64,000 nt of DNA from Bacteroides fragilis (lineage in GTDB: Bacteria; Bacillota; Clostridia; Lachnospirales; Lachnospiraceae): contig JAMPFK010000001.1 of NCBI GenBank assembly GCA_023664485.1, positions 453,888 through 517,887 of the forward strand. Reading direction: 5' to 3'. Made by a program: the position numbers and the translations under genes. Position 1 is the stretch's first letter. The number at the start of each line of letters is the position of its first letter. The notes beneath the pieces were generated by a model, which was not told where the DNA came from, searched no databases, and worked only from the letters and a program-made list of their open reading frames with translations. Below, in pieces: positions 37,436-46,622 of the stretch.

Positions 37436-38155
37436 ATGACCAAATATGCTTTAGTCACCGGCGCGTCCCGCGGAATCGGACGGGCAATCGCTGAAACGCT
37501 GGCCTCAGACGGTTATCATTTATATCTTACCTGCCTTCACTCCGGCCAGACGCTTTCCGGGTTTGCCGCAGAGCTTTCAGAGCGTTATCACATTTCCTGC
37601 ACCCCTTTTATCGGAGATATGGGAAACGCCGATGATATAGACGCGCTTTTTTCCTCGATTAAAAATCTGGATGTGCTTGTCAACAATGCCGGGATTTCTT
37701 ATATAGGGCTTTTGAGCGAAATGTCTCTCGCAGACTGGAGAAAAATGATGTCCACCAACCTGGATTCTGTTTTTTACACAAGCAGGCTCACAATTCCGCT
37801 GATGCTCCGCAGGCACAGCGGCAGGATCATCAATATTTCCTCCGTATGGGGAAATGTGGGCGCATCGATGGAAGCGGCCTATTCCGCTTCCAAGGGCGCG
37901 GTGAACAGTTTTACGAAAGCGCTTGCCAAGGAACTCGCACCCAGCAATATTCAGGTCAATGCTATCGCCTGCGGCGTTATCGACACAGATATGAACCGCT
38001 GTTTTTCCGCAGAAGAGCTGGAAGCCCTGCGGCAGGAGATTCCATGTGACCGTATCGGCACGCCCGCCGAGGTAGCGCAGATGGTAAAAAGCCTTCTTGA
38101 CGCGCCCGCTTATTTGACCGGACAGGTCATTACGCTGGACGGGGGCTGGATATAA
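37436..38155 (+). CDS. Short-chain dehydrogenase/reductase (FabG-like)
   Basis: An enzyme of 239 residues with GAAAGGAG upstream. It has the NAD(P) motif TGASRGIGRAI, the NNAG motif near residue 85, and the catalytic Ser-Tyr-Lys set in NISSVWG and YSASKGAV (near 150). FabG-type enzymes reduce 3-oxoacyl-ACP; stand-alone copies such as this, away from other fab genes, may act on other carbonyls. The substrate cannot be told. Confidence 0.88.
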   Translation: MTKYALVTGASRGIGRAIAETLASDGYHLYLTCLHSGQTLSGFAAELSERYHISCTPFIGDMGNADDIDALFSSIKNLDVLVNNAGISYIGLLSEMSLADWRKMMSTNLDSVFYTSRLTIPLMLRRHSGRIINISSVWGNVGASMEAAYSASKGAVNSFTKALAKELAPSNIQVNAIACGVIDTDMNRCFSAEELEALRQEIPCDRIGTPAEVAQMVKSLLDAPAYLTGQVITLDGGWI

Positions 38156-38513
38156 TGGTACAATAATGAAGGAGCAGTTTGTTTCCCGTTTGTAAAACGT
38201 TTTCACGATTTACATTTTCTGTGCGTAAGATAGTATTCAGATTTTCAGCAGACAGAAATTTCATCAGGTCAATGTTAGACTCCGGGCAAATCCCGTGTAT
38301 TTCCCTGAACTGATGAAACGGCACGCAAAATTGAAAATTAAGCATAAAATTGTCGTATTCATTGGGAGTTACGGTTTTTTCACCTGTTGTGATTTTGTGT
38401 TCATGATCTTTATAACCTTCATACTCTGCAATATAAATCAGCTTATCCTCTCCCCCATTATTTTTCGATAACGCTTTTCCATGTCCTCTCCGGATGGTGC
38501 GTAAACTGATAAA
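38130..38513 (-). pseudogene. Start-less open frame, likely gene remnant
   Basis: A minus-strand frame stays open for about 128 codons (up to the terminator at 38515) and reads like real protein, for example LIYIAEYEGYKDHEHK and FHQFREIHGICPES. There is no ATG until MLNFQF at 38345 and no ribosome site there. The 3' end overlaps the SDR gene by 26 bases. The composition and lack of start suggest the C-terminal remnant of a lost gene; I do not recognise the family. Confidence 0.4.
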
Positions 38514-38514
38514 A

Positions 38515-38536
38515 GCGCAGGCTCCGCAGCCTGCGC
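38515..38536 (-). terminator. Terminator of the microcompartment operon
   Basis: Minus strand GCGCAGGCT / AGCCTGCGC with a four-base loop, then TTTTATC, 20 nt past the activase stop. Confidence 0.85.
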
Positions 38537-38556
38537 CTGAACTCTGCTATATGCTG

Positions 38557-39351
38557 TCAGCCGCCGATCTGGCAGTACAGCGCCGTCCTCTTCTCCACAG
38601 CCGCCTTTAACTTCTCCATTTTTCCTTCCGGCAGCATCGGAATATCTTTTAAGGGGTAAGGACGTCCCAATCCCTCATATTTTCCCTCGCCGTATTTATG
38701 ATAGGGCAGAAGATGGATCTGCTCCACTCTCGGAAGCGACTCCGCGTAGACGGCTATCGCTGTAATTTCTTCTTCCGTATCGTTGAATCCCGGAATGACC
38801 GGAACGCGGATGATCAGCTCGCACTGATTGCTTTCCGCGATTTTCCTCGCGTTCTCAAGCATTTTTGTATTTTCTTTTCCGGTATATTCCTTATGTTTTT
38901 TCGCATTCATATGTTTGATATCCATCAGATAAGTATCCAGATAAGGAAGAATCTTCCGGATGGCGGAAAATTCCGCATAGCCCATGCTTTCGATTGCCGT
39001 ACTGATGCCGATGCTTTTCGCCGCCTGCAAAAGCGCCGCCGCAAAATCCGGCTGCAGAAGACTTTCGCCGCCGGATAAGGTCAGCCCGCCGTCGGAACGT
39101 CCATAGTAGGGCATATCCCTGCGCACCACGTCCATGACCTCAGCCACGGTCACATCCCGGCCAATCGTCCTGGGCTTTCCGTTGACCATCATCGTCTGTA
39201 TCGCGTATTCCTGTGACTCCGGATTGCAGCACCATTTACACCGCAGCGCGCAGCCCTTCAAAAAGACAATCGTACGGATACCGACGCCGTCATGGATGGA
39301 ATATCGCTGTATATCAAAAATCCTGCCCGAAACATTCAAATAATCATTCAT
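38557..39351 (-). CDS. Glycyl-radical enzyme activase (radical SAM)
   Basis: A protein of 264 residues. The radical-SAM cluster motif is CALRCKWC (Cys-x3-Cys-x2-Cys, about residues 34-41), followed by GGES (residues about 92-95). It installs the glycyl radical on its partner, here the propanediol dehydratase encoded just upstream, using SAM and releasing 5'-deoxyadenosine. It lacks the extra ferredoxin-like Cys cluster that many GRE activases carry between these motifs, so it is a short form. A structured repeat fills the gap between the two genes. Confidence 0.93.
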   Translation of the reverse strand: MNDYLNVSGRIFDIQRYSIHDGVGIRTIVFLKGCALRCKWCCNPESQEYAIQTMMVNGKPRTIGRDVTVAEVMDVVRRDMPYYGRSDGGLTLSGGESLLQPDFAAALLQAAKSIGISTAIESMGYAEFSAIRKILPYLDTYLMDIKHMNAKKHKEYTGKENTKMLENARKIAESNQCELIIRVPVIPGFNDTEEEITAIAVYAESLPRVEQIHLLPYHKYGEGKYEGLGRPYPLKDIPMLPEGKMEKLKAAVEKRTALYCQIGG

Positions 39352-39407
39352 GCCAGTCCCCTATTCCTTTTATAAAATCCTTGAAGAATCGCGTAAGCAA
39401 TTCTTCG

Positions 39408-39490
39408 GCGTGGGAAAGATTTGTGAAACAAATCGTAGAAAATCTTCGCGAAGCGTCCAATGGCGCAAGCGTTAGATTTTCTTCTCACGC
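39408..39490 (-). repeat. Structured intercistronic element (type A), copy 1
   Basis: The outer arms GCGTGAGAA / TTCCCACGC include the TGA of the dehydratase gene. Inside lie AGAAAATCT / AGATTTTCT, a third stem (AACGCTTGCGCC / GGACGCTTCGCG) and a hairpin GATTTGTTTCACAAATC. The layout matches the copies at 45151 and 59880, with different but still paired stems. A further hairpin (GAAGAATTGC...GATTCTTC) follows. Confidence 0.7.
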
Positions 39491-42019
39491 CCGGTACGCC
39501 GCCTGCTCCGTCCTGCGGATAATATCATCCTGCAGCGATTTGGACAGGGTCGTAAACAGCGCGGAGTAGCCCGCTACCCGTACAACCAGCCCGCTGTATT
39601 TCTCCGGATGCTTCTGCGCGTCCAAAAGCGTTTCCCTGTCAACGACATTGAACTGCATATGCATACCCTTCTGGTCAAAATAGCCGCGGACGAGCGATAC
39701 GAAATTCTCCAGTCCTTTCTGTCCCGACATCGCCGTCGGATGTATCTTCATATTGAAAAGCGTTCCGTTGCTCGCGATGCCGTGATCTAAGCGCGCCACT
39801 GAATTACACGCCGCAGTCGGACCGTTCGTATCTTTGCCGGAGGAGGGCGAAACGCCATCCGCCACAGGCATATGTGCCAGCCTGCCGTCCGGGGTCGCGC
39901 CGGTCTGCGCGCCAAGGGGCACGTTAGCGGAAACCGGATACAATCCTGCCTGGAAAATCCCGCCTCTCGGATTTTTATAAGTTTCAAGCGGTCTCGTATA
40001 GGTGTAGGCCGCATCTCTTGCCAGCTCATCCACTTCGTCGATATCGTTGCCGTATTTCGGAAGCTCGTCTATCATCGCCAGTATTTCTTCATAGCGCGCC
40101 TTTTCTTCGGCGGGAAGCTGCATCGTAAGAACGCTGCGGATCGTCGCTTCGATCATATCGGGCGTTACGTCCCTGCCCTGCGCCTCCAGCGCTTTCGCCA
40201 CCTGGAGCGCGATTTCTCCCGCCGTAATCGCATCGAAGCCCTTTCCGAAATTCATTTCGAGCGCTTTTTTCAGTTCTCCGATCGTCACTTTCTTTTCCTC
40301 ATATACGAGTTTTTTCACCGTATACAGGGAGTCCGCGACATTGGCGATGCCGAAGCCCTGCGGACCCGTGAAGTTATAAACGGCGCCGCCTTCCTGAAGG
40401 CTTTTCCCTCTCCTGATACAGTCGTCCGCCATACAGGATTCAAAGGGCAGCGGACACAGGATTCTGTGCGCCATATCGATTGCATTGTCGGCGTTGACGA
40501 GCAGGGAAATATTATAGTTCATCTGTTTTTTATAGGCATCGTAAAATTCTTCGAAGGTCTTAAAATCTTCCACATTGCCTGTCTGGATGCTGGCCTGCTC
40601 TCCGTTGTCATAGCCGTTGGAAAAGACCATTTCGAGCGGTCTGCACATATTGAAGAATGCCGCGTCATGCCAGCCCTCCGTTTTTCCCGCTTTCTGCGGC
40701 TCCACGCAGCCGATAATGTTGTAATCCCGCGCATCTTCCAATGTCAGTCCCCGATTCAGCAGCGCAGGGATGATGATTTCGTCGTTATAATAAGCCGGAA
40801 GCCCGATTCCCGTCCGCGTCAGATCCGCCGCATGCAGTAACAATTCCCGCGAAGAGCGGTTCCACACACGAATCGAAAGCGAGGGCTGCGGTAAAAAGAC
40901 GTGCTTCGACGCCGTAATGCACATGAAGGACAAATCGTTGGTAGCGTCCCTGCCGTCCACCGTCTGGCCGCCTACGATCAGATTCTGGAACAGGGAATAG
41001 CCCGCAAAACCTTCCGCACTCACTTCGTCGCGGCATTTGTTCAAATCGTTCAGCTTCACCCAGATACAGTCGATGAGTTCCTGCGCATATTCCCGCGTCA
41101 GTTTTCCGCTGTTCAGATCCTTTTCATAATAAGGATACATATACTGGTCGAATCTGCCCGGCGAAATGGAATGCCCGCTGGATTCCAGCTGTAAAAGCTG
41201 CTGAACGAACCAGAATGACTGGCAGGCCTCCTGAAAGCCTTCCGCGCCGTGCTCCGGCACTTTTCCGCAAATTTCGGAAATGGCGAGCAGTTCCTGCTTC
41301 CTTTTCGCGTCTCTTTCCTGTCCGGCCATTTCTTCCGCCAGCTTTGCATATCGTTTCGCATAACCGATTACCGCATCGCAGGATAACATAACGGCTTCCA
41401 GAAAAACGCTTTTCGTCGCATAATCTTCATCTCCGAACCGACATCCGGCAAGCTCCTTTTCCGCTTCTTTTTTAATTCCTTCGAATCCGATGGCCAGCAC
41501 CTTGTCATACTGCACAGTAATATGTCCTACGCCGTTGTAAAAATAATTGCCCGGCGTAAAAAAATTATGTTCCATCGCACGGTGCGTTTCCGGCGCCATA
41601 TAGCTGTACGCCAGTTCGCTCGTCGTCTTGCCCTTCCAGTAGCGGTTGGCTTCTTTCAGCCTTTTCTTCGTCTCTTCCGCAATATAAAAAGGGTCCGCCG
41701 AACGGTGTTCCACCGTATCAAATTCCGCTTCCATCCATTCATAGGAAAACTCCGGATAGGTCTGGCATCCTCTTGGCGCGATCGTCGTACTGCCGACGAT
41801 GAGTTCTCCCGGCCTGATAATAATCGGAATGTTCTTCAAAATATGAGCGAACGCTTTCGCCCTGCGCATCATAACAGGCTGTCCTTCCGTTTCCCGATAG
41901 GATTCCGTGATCAGCTCCGCCCTCGCCGCCTCGATTTCCGGCATCTTCGCATACAAATGCGCCACCAGCTTCGGTATTCTTTCCGTTTTTTCGATTGGTT
42001 TCGTATAATAGGTGTTCAC
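39485..42019 (-). CDS. Glycyl-radical 1,2-propanediol dehydratase (B12-independent)
   Basis: An enzyme of 844 residues of the glycyl-radical family. The thiyl Cys438 and Glu440 sit in IIGCVEPQKAGK, His166 in NGVGHITVQ, and the radical Gly817 in RVAGYSAL, the pattern of the glycerol/1,2-propanediol dehydratase subgroup rather than pyruvate formate-lyase (which has two adjacent Cys). It converts 1,2-propanediol to propionaldehyde. Unlike GRM1 choline lyases it has no long N-terminal extension. Its place between the DeoR gene and the activase, inside a shell-protein operon with a class II aldolase, marks a GRM5 fucose/rhamnose locus. Confidence 0.95.
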   Translation of the reverse strand: MNTYYTKPIEKTERIPKLVAHLYAKMPEIEAARAELITESYRETEGQPVMMRRAKAFAHILKNIPIIIRPGELIVGSTTIAPRGCQTYPEFSYEWMEAEFDTVEHRSADPFYIAEETKKRLKEANRYWKGKTTSELAYSYMAPETHRAMEHNFFTPGNYFYNGVGHITVQYDKVLAIGFEGIKKEAEKELAGCRFGDEDYATKSVFLEAVMLSCDAVIGYAKRYAKLAEEMAGQERDAKRKQELLAISEICGKVPEHGAEGFQEACQSFWFVQQLLQLESSGHSISPGRFDQYMYPYYEKDLNSGKLTREYAQELIDCIWVKLNDLNKCRDEVSAEGFAGYSLFQNLIVGGQTVDGRDATNDLSFMCITASKHVFLPQPSLSIRVWNRSSRELLLHAADLTRTGIGLPAYYNDEIIIPALLNRGLTLEDARDYNIIGCVEPQKAGKTEGWHDAAFFNMCRPLEMVFSNGYDNGEQASIQTGNVEDFKTFEEFYDAYKKQMNYNISLLVNADNAIDMAHRILCPLPFESCMADDCIRRGKSLQEGGAVYNFTGPQGFGIANVADSLYTVKKLVYEEKKVTIGELKKALEMNFGKGFDAITAGEIALQVAKALEAQGRDVTPDMIEATIRSVLTMQLPAEEKARYEEILAMIDELPKYGNDIDEVDELARDAAYTYTRPLETYKNPRGGIFQAGLYPVSANVPLGAQTGATPDGRLAHMPVADGVSPSSGKDTNGPTAACNSVARLDHGIASNGTLFNMKIHPTAMSGQKGLENFVSLVRGYFDQKGMHMQFNVVDRETLLDAQKHPEKYSGLVVRVAGYSALFTTLSKSLQDDIIRRTEQAAYRA

Positions 42020-42037
42020 TATGCTAACCCTCCATTT

Positions 42038-42802
42038 TTACTCTTTGCAGAGACATTCTATCCCCAGCTTCTGCAGGGCCTCCATCCACTGGCCATCCGG
42101 CTTTTCGTCGGTCACGATAACATCCGCCTCCGATAAAGCGCATATTTTGGAAAGCGCCGTTTTGCCGAACTTGCTGGAATCTACAGCCAGATAGACTTTA
42201 TCTGCCGCCGCGATCATATTCTGCTTTACGCCGCAGGTCTCGTCGTTCCCGTCCGTAATGCCTTTTACCAGATCGATTCCCTTACAGGACAAAAAAGCCT
42301 TATCCACATAATAAGAACTGATACTGTCCGCCGCCTTCTTTCCGAGCAGGGACATAGAGCCCGCTTTCAAAAGGCCGCCCGTCGCGATGACATCCCAGCC
42401 TGACACGTCCGACAGCTCCAGTAAGATCTCAATAGAATTGGTAATGACCGTCAGATGCCTTTTCTGCTTAATATTCTTGGCGATAAAGACCGCCGTTGTC
42501 GAGGCATCCAGGATGATATGGTCGCCGTCTTCGATTTCCTGGCTGATCAGCTCCGCGATTTTCTGTTTTCCCTGTGGGTTGGATTTCCAGCGGACATTGA
42601 AGGGAAGATCGATGCTGCCCTTTTCATTAATAACCGCACCGCCATAGCTTTTGATGACGTGTCCGTCCTCTTCCAGTTTATCCAGATCCCTGCGGATCGT
42701 CTCTTCCGAGACATCAAATTCCCTGCTCAGCTCGCTGACGATAACTTTTTTATTCTCATGAACTTTCTCTAAGATCAGATTCCTTCTTTCTGCCGCTAAC
42801 AT
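42038..42802 (-). CDS. DeoR-family transcriptional regulator
   Basis: A regulator of 254 residues. The N-terminal winged HTH has VSELSREFDVSEETIRRDL (about residues 22-40). The C-terminal sugar-phosphate sensing domain (about 75-240) carries the family motif DHIILDASTTAVFIA and AVDSSKFGKTAL. DeoR proteins usually repress sugar catabolic genes until a phosphorylated sugar binds; here fuculose- or rhamnulose-1-phosphate is a reasonable inducer. It is encoded inside the operon, 18 nt before the dehydratase gene, suggesting feedback on its own transcript. Confidence 0.92.
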   Translation of the reverse strand: MLAAERRNLILEKVHENKKVIVSELSREFDVSEETIRRDLDKLEEDGHVIKSYGGAVINEKGSIDLPFNVRWKSNPQGKQKIAELISQEIEDGDHIILDASTTAVFIAKNIKQKRHLTVITNSIEILLELSDVSGWDVIATGGLLKAGSMSLLGKKAADSISSYYVDKAFLSCKGIDLVKGITDGNDETCGVKQNMIAAADKVYLAVDSSKFGKTALSKICALSEADVIVTDEKPDGQWMEALQKLGIECLCKE

Positions 42803-42862
42803 ATCCAGCCCCCAGTCCTTATCCGCCGCTGCACTGCTGCCGCCTTATCCGCCGCCATGCTG

Positions 42863-43411
42863 TCAGAATATGTACTTCATCAGTTTGTCGGAAGGTCTTG
42901 CAATGACGGAGCTGTCGAGGAACATGCCCTTATCGCCCGCTTCCGCTTTAGCCCTGTCGATCGCGGCCTGTACGGCGGAAACGCTTCCCGTCAGGGTCAT
43001 ATAGCTCTTACCGCACATGCCCTTCGCGAGACGCAGTTCGATCAGTTCTACGACCGCCGTTTTCGCCGCCATATCCGCCGCGACGATGAGCGCCGCCACG
43101 TCATAGGTTTCCAGAATGCCGAGCGCATCGATTTTCTCCGGCTGGGCCGTTCCATAAATCGCAGGAAAGATCGACTCATGCGGATTGCCGAGGACAAAGG
43201 TGTCGATGACTTTATCCGCATACCTGCTGCCCGCCCTGTCAACGGAAGCCCGCACCGCGCTGAGTTCTCCGGTCACCAGAATGACAAATTTCCCCGGACA
43301 GGTAACTTCCGCCTGTAAGATTTCCACATCCGCCGCCTTCGCCATCTCGTCAGCCGCAAGATATCCCGTAGACACCGTTGTAATTTCCACCATACCAATT
43401 GCCTTCGCCAT
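42863..43411 (-). CDS. pduT: Tandem-BMC shell protein, PduT-like
   Basis: A protein of 182 residues with two BMC domains (about 1-90 and 95-182), which assembles as a trimer in the shell. It begins MAKAIGMVEITTVSTG and keeps a Cys at the pore position (VTCPGKF, near residue 38) where PduT holds an iron-sulfur cluster. PduT works with PduS to move electrons across the shell, and pduS lies 70 nt upstream in the operon. The start at 43411 is preferred because the earlier ATG sits directly on the ribosome site. Confidence 0.9.
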   Translation of the reverse strand: MAKAIGMVEITTVSTGYLAADEMAKAADVEILQAEVTCPGKFVILVTGELSAVRASVDRAGSRYADKVIDTFVLGNPHESIFPAIYGTAQPEKIDALGILETYDVAALIVAADMAAKTAVVELIELRLAKGMCGKSYMTLTGSVSAVQAAIDRAKAEAGDKGMFLDSSVIARPSDKLMKYIF

Positions 43412-43481
43412 TGTCCAAACCATTTCCTTTCTTATTTTATCACTGCCTCTTTAAGCGGAATGACCGCCAGGGCATTCTTCT

Positions 43482-44813
43482 TTACGCTTTTCCCGCGCTT
43501 ATCACGATTTCTTTCTCGCTCACCTTTTCCACAATACCGTCTATGGAAGCATGAATTGCCACGCTAAGGCCCTCTGAGGCATCCGCGATCTTTTGTCCCT
43601 TTTTCACGGTACTGCCTTCCGCAGCTGACGGTCTTGCCGGCGCGCCGATATGCTGGCTCATCAGGATCCTGACTCTTTTGACGTTTGGCGCTTTATCTGT
43701 GAGCGGCGCCGGAACGTCATATTCCATCAGACCCAGTCTCGCTTTTAACCGCGTTACCGGGACTTTTTTCAGTTCCCTGTCGGAAACGACATCGGCAATC
43801 TCCGGCTTTTCACCGCGAATGCCGGCGGCACGCAGGCCGTTCTTAAATTCCGCGATAACGCTTCTCGGAGAAAGCCCCTGCGGACAGGCATAGTTTTCAC
43901 ACAGACCGCAGCTGCTGCAGTAGGCCGTATTCATATAGACCGATAAATCGCTCGTATCGTGGTTCGCCGCCGCGCGCATGATGCGGTGGGGTTCTATCGG
44001 ATGCCCCAGCGCATGTCTCGGACACATTTCCGTACAGGTCCTGCACTGACAGCAGGAGGACGCCGCCTTGCGCCTCTCCAGCTCTAAATTTTTATTCATA
44101 CGCATTACCACTTTATGATCTTCCGATAAAATGATAATTGCATTTGTCGTCTTTGTTATAACGGTATTCGCCGTCCCAGGCCTTCCCATCATCGGACCGC
44201 CCATGATAAAAGCCGGGTTTCTGACCGTGATCTTTCCCGCTAAGGAAACCGCTTCTCCTACGGTCGTTCCGATCGGAATGTTTACAGTGACCGGATTCTC
44301 GATCTCGCCTACGATCGTTACCAGCTTATCCGTAACAGGCTTCCCCAAATGAACGGCCCGGTACAGATTGTACATCGTTTCCGTATTATATACGACAACA
44401 TGCTCGTCGATCGGAAGCCCGCCCGGCTTGATGACGCGCCCTGTCGCTTCATAAATGAGGATGACTTCATCGCCCATCGGATAGGTGGGCCGCACAGCGC
44501 AGATCCTCACTTTGTCATAGTCTTTCAGCACTTCTTCCAAAATCTGAATCGTATGCCTGTGTTCGTTTTTGATGCCGATGACCGCCTCTTCCGCGCCGAA
44601 TGTCTCCCGCACCTCGTCTAACATCCGGACGATTTCTTCCGCATGGGAAGCCAAAAGCTGTTTATGTAATTTCAAAAGCGGCTCGCACTCCACGCAGTTG
44701 AGTATAACCGTATCCGCTTTGTCCGTCATTTTGGCATAAGAGGGGAAGCCGGCCCCGCCGGCCCCCACTATACCGCTCTCTTTCGCTATCTTTTTCAGTT
44801 CATCAATCAACAT
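43482..44813 (-). CDS. pduS: PduS-like iron-sulfur flavoprotein (RnfC-like)
   Basis: A protein of 443 residues begun at MLIDELKKIAKES, GGAG upstream. It has an RnfC/NuoF-type flavin and nucleotide domain (GIVGAGGAGFPSYAK at the N-terminus), an SLBB domain (about 165-215), and two 4Fe-4S motifs, CCQCRTCTEMCP and CSSCGLCENYACP (about 258-310). The last about 70 residues form a biotinyl-lipoyl-like beta domain. PduS regenerates cofactor by passing electrons through the shell with PduT. It starts three bases after the EutN-like gene stops. Confidence 0.92.
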   Translation of the reverse strand: MLIDELKKIAKESGIVGAGGAGFPSYAKMTDKADTVILNCVECEPLLKLHKQLLASHAEEIVRMLDEVRETFGAEEAVIGIKNEHRHTIQILEEVLKDYDKVRICAVRPTYPMGDEVILIYEATGRVIKPGGLPIDEHVVVYNTETMYNLYRAVHLGKPVTDKLVTIVGEIENPVTVNIPIGTTVGEAVSLAGKITVRNPAFIMGGPMMGRPGTANTVITKTTNAIIILSEDHKVVMRMNKNLELERRKAASSCCQCRTCTEMCPRHALGHPIEPHRIMRAAANHDTSDLSVYMNTAYCSSCGLCENYACPQGLSPRSVIAEFKNGLRAAGIRGEKPEIADVVSDRELKKVPVTRLKARLGLMEYDVPAPLTDKAPNVKRVRILMSQHIGAPARPSAAEGSTVKKGQKIADASEGLSVAIHASIDGIVEKVSEKEIVISAGKA

Positions 44814-44815
44814 GA

Positions 44816-45085
44816 TTACCTGCTCCAATCCTGTCCTTCGTCGATGATACCCACGATTGCCGCATCAACGGGCGCGCTTTCCATATCGCAGCCGATTCTG
44901 GCCGCGGAACCCTGTGCGACCATAACATATTCTCCGATTCCGGCGCCGATGATATCGATCGCCACGAGACGGTCCCCGTTTCCTCTCATCGTTTCGACAG
45001 GTTCCACTATCATGAACTTATTGCCAACCAACTTTTCACTTTTTCTTGTAGAAAACAAGCTTCCTACTACTTTTCCGATTATCAT
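44816..45085 (-). CDS. BMC pentameric vertex protein (EutN/PduN-like)
   Basis: A protein of 89 residues of the EutN/CcmL family, which caps the twelve corners of the shell as pentamers. It begins MIIGKVVGSLFSTRKSEKL and has the family core IDIIGAGIGEYVMVAQGSAAR. The length is normal. It is the only vertex protein in the locus, so it is needed for closing the particle. Confidence 0.94.
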   Translation of the reverse strand: MIIGKVVGSLFSTRKSEKLVGNKFMIVEPVETMRGNGDRLVAIDIIGAGIGEYVMVAQGSAARIGCDMESAPVDAAIVGIIDEGQDWSR

Positions 45086-45150
45086 AATGAACCCCGTTAT
45101 TCAATATTTCATCATAGTCCGAAAGAACGCCGCTTTTCAGGCATTCTCCA

Positions 45151-45233
45151 GTGTGAGAAAGATTTGCGAAGCAAATCGTAGAACTTCTTAGCGAAATGCC
45201 CTTTGGCATGAGCTTTAGAAGTTCTTCTCACAC
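45151..45233 (-). repeat. Structured intercistronic element (type A), copy 2
   Basis: Outer arms GTGTGAGAA / TTCTCACAC, the first including the TGA of pduL. Inner stems are AGAACTTCT / AGAAGTTCT, GCTCATGCC / GGCATTTCGC and the hairpin GATTTGCTTCGCAAATC. Bases differ from copy 1 in compensating pairs. An additional hairpin (GAATGCC / GGCGTTC) follows at 45124-45147. Confidence 0.7.
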
Positions 45234-45872
45234 TATGTACGCACAATCGCCCTGCTTAACCTGGCAGGCATTTGCTTCGTCTGTGTCGATGTGCATCTCC
45301 AGAGAAAAGGACTCGTCAACACGGATCTTTACATGATCGAGCACCGCGCCTCTTTCATTTCCCATTTTAACGGAAACGTAATCGCCGTCATGCAGGGATA
45401 CAGATGCCGCCTCCTCCGGCGTCATATGGATATGCCTTGCCGCGACGATACAGCCTTCGTTCAGGTATACGACGCCCTTTGGCCCGACGAGCGCGACCGG
45501 CGCCGAACCTGCCGTATCGCCCGACTGCCGCAGGGGCGCATTGACGCCCAGCGTGCGCGCATCCGTAGCAGATATCTCCACCTGCGATTTTTTTCTGACG
45601 GGTCCGAGGATCCGTACATTTTCAATCGCGCGCAGTTTCAGTCCGACGATGGTGCACTGTTCATTCGCCGCGAATTGTCCGCCCATTAATTCTTTCTTTT
45701 TGGTCAGTTGGTAGCCTGCTCCAAATAATTTTTCCACATCCTCCTGTGTCAGATGGATATGTCTTGCGGATACGCCAACGGGAACCGTCATGCGGTTCTC
45801 GTTTTCTCTGGCGTTTTCTATTGTCTGGAGCACCATTCTCGTAATTCGCTCTACCTCGTTATAAGTGTCCAT
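45228..45872 (-). CDS. pduL: Phosphate propanoyltransferase PduL
   Basis: An enzyme of 214 residues that turns propionyl-CoA and phosphate into propionyl-phosphate, recycling CoA inside the compartment. It has the two metal-site motifs SARHIHLTQEDVEKLFG (near residue 35) and AARHIHMTPEEA (near 145) of the PduL beta-barrel family. The first about 20 residues (EVERITRMVLQTIEN) form an amphipathic helix typical of an encapsulation signal. Its stop codon is part of the downstream structured repeat. Confidence 0.95.
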   Translation of the reverse strand: MDTYNEVERITRMVLQTIENARENENRMTVPVGVSARHIHLTQEDVEKLFGAGYQLTKKKELMGGQFAANEQCTIVGLKLRAIENVRILGPVRKKSQVEISATDARTLGVNAPLRQSGDTAGSAPVALVGPKGVVYLNEGCIVAARHIHMTPEEAASVSLHDGDYVSVKMGNERGAVLDHVKIRVDESFSLEMHIDTDEANACQVKQGDCAYIV

Positions 45873-45893
45873 ACTTTTCCTTACCTTTCCATA

Positions 45894-46175
45894 CTATTGG
45901 ACTTTCGGCAGAATCATCTCAACGTCGTTGTGCGGTCTCGGAATTACATGTGTCGCGATAAGCTCTCCGAGCGCGCTCGCACTGTTCGCGCCTGCTTCTA
46001 CGGAAGATTTTACTGCGCCTACGTCGCCGCGTACCATAACGGTCACGAGCCCGGAACCGATCTTTTCTGTTCCGATGAGAGTCACGTTTGCGGCCTTGCA
46101 CATTGCATCCGCTGCCTCAATTGCCGCTACCAGACCTCTTGTTTCCACCATTCCCAATGCTTCGAGTGATGCCAT
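45894..46175 (-). CDS. BMC hexameric shell protein (PduA/EutM-like)
   Basis: A protein of 93 residues with one BMC domain ([20 protein letters not shown] at the N-terminus, then the pore region [18 protein letters not shown] and ATHVIPRPH). It forms hexagonal facets of the shell. It is closely similar to the gene at 46623 but differs throughout (Asn/Val versus Glu/Val at the third strand, different C-terminus), so this is an old duplication. The 21-nt gap to pduL indicates co-transcription. Confidence 0.95.
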   Translation of the reverse strand: MASLEALGMVETRGLVAAIEAADAMCKAANVTLIGTEKIGSGLVTVMVRGDVGAVKSSVEAGANSASALGELIATHVIPRPHNDVEMILPKVQ

Positions 46176-46203
46176 AATTGTTTCCTCCTGTCTTCATTTT
46201 AAA

Positions 46204-46581
46204 TTACTGACTATTGTTTTCAATACTTCTGTCCTTAGGGACAAAATCCGGCGGATCCTCGCCCAACATCTTTGAACCGGACGAAGGCTCCGTTTTTCCT
46301 TTAAAACGGCTTGCCGATAATTCCACCATCCTGACAATTTCCGGATGCGGATTGGGAAGCACTCCGGTCGCCGCAGGCCTCTTTAATGCCTGCGTAGAGC
46401 CTGCCTCAACGGCCTGCCTGACCGCCGATACATCTCCCTCTATTACCAGAGTGACCAGCCTTCCGCCAAGCTTACGCTCCCATGTCGCAAGCTCCACGCT
46501 GGCCGCTTTGCACATGATATCCAGCGCATCCATCGCCGCCACCACTCCGGTTATTTCTATGAATCCATATGCTTTACCCAT
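46204..46581 (-). CDS. BMC hexameric shell protein with C-terminal tail
   Basis: A protein of 125 residues. One BMC domain (about 1-88, AYGFIEITGVVAAMDALDIM) is followed by about 35 polar residues (KGKTEPSSGSKMLGEDPPDF and onward). The tail is not an amphipathic helix and holds no Cys, unlike the iron-sulfur tail of PduK. It may face the lumen or cytosol and recruit a partner. It lies between the two ordinary hexamer genes. Confidence 0.9.
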   Translation of the reverse strand: MGKAYGFIEITGVVAAMDALDIMCKAASVELATWERKLGGRLVTLVIEGDVSAVRQAVEAGSTQALKRPAATGVLPNPHPEIVRMVELSASRFKGKTEPSSGSKMLGEDPPDFVPKDRSIENNSQ

Positions 46582-46622
46582 GCCGTCTCTCCTTTTTCAT
46601 ACCGCATGTTCAATCTCCGGCC

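Noticed and set aside
38186..38206. Catabolite-response-element-like palindrome (TGTAAAACGTTTTCA)
   Set aside because: It lies inside the gene remnant with no promoter near it; the spacing is one base longer than the consensus.
39872..40840. Long plus-strand open frame (322 codons) opposite the dehydratase gene
   Set aside because: It is antisense to a gene with confirmed catalytic motifs, rich in Arg/His as expected for the complement of a coding strand, and lacks a ribosome site.
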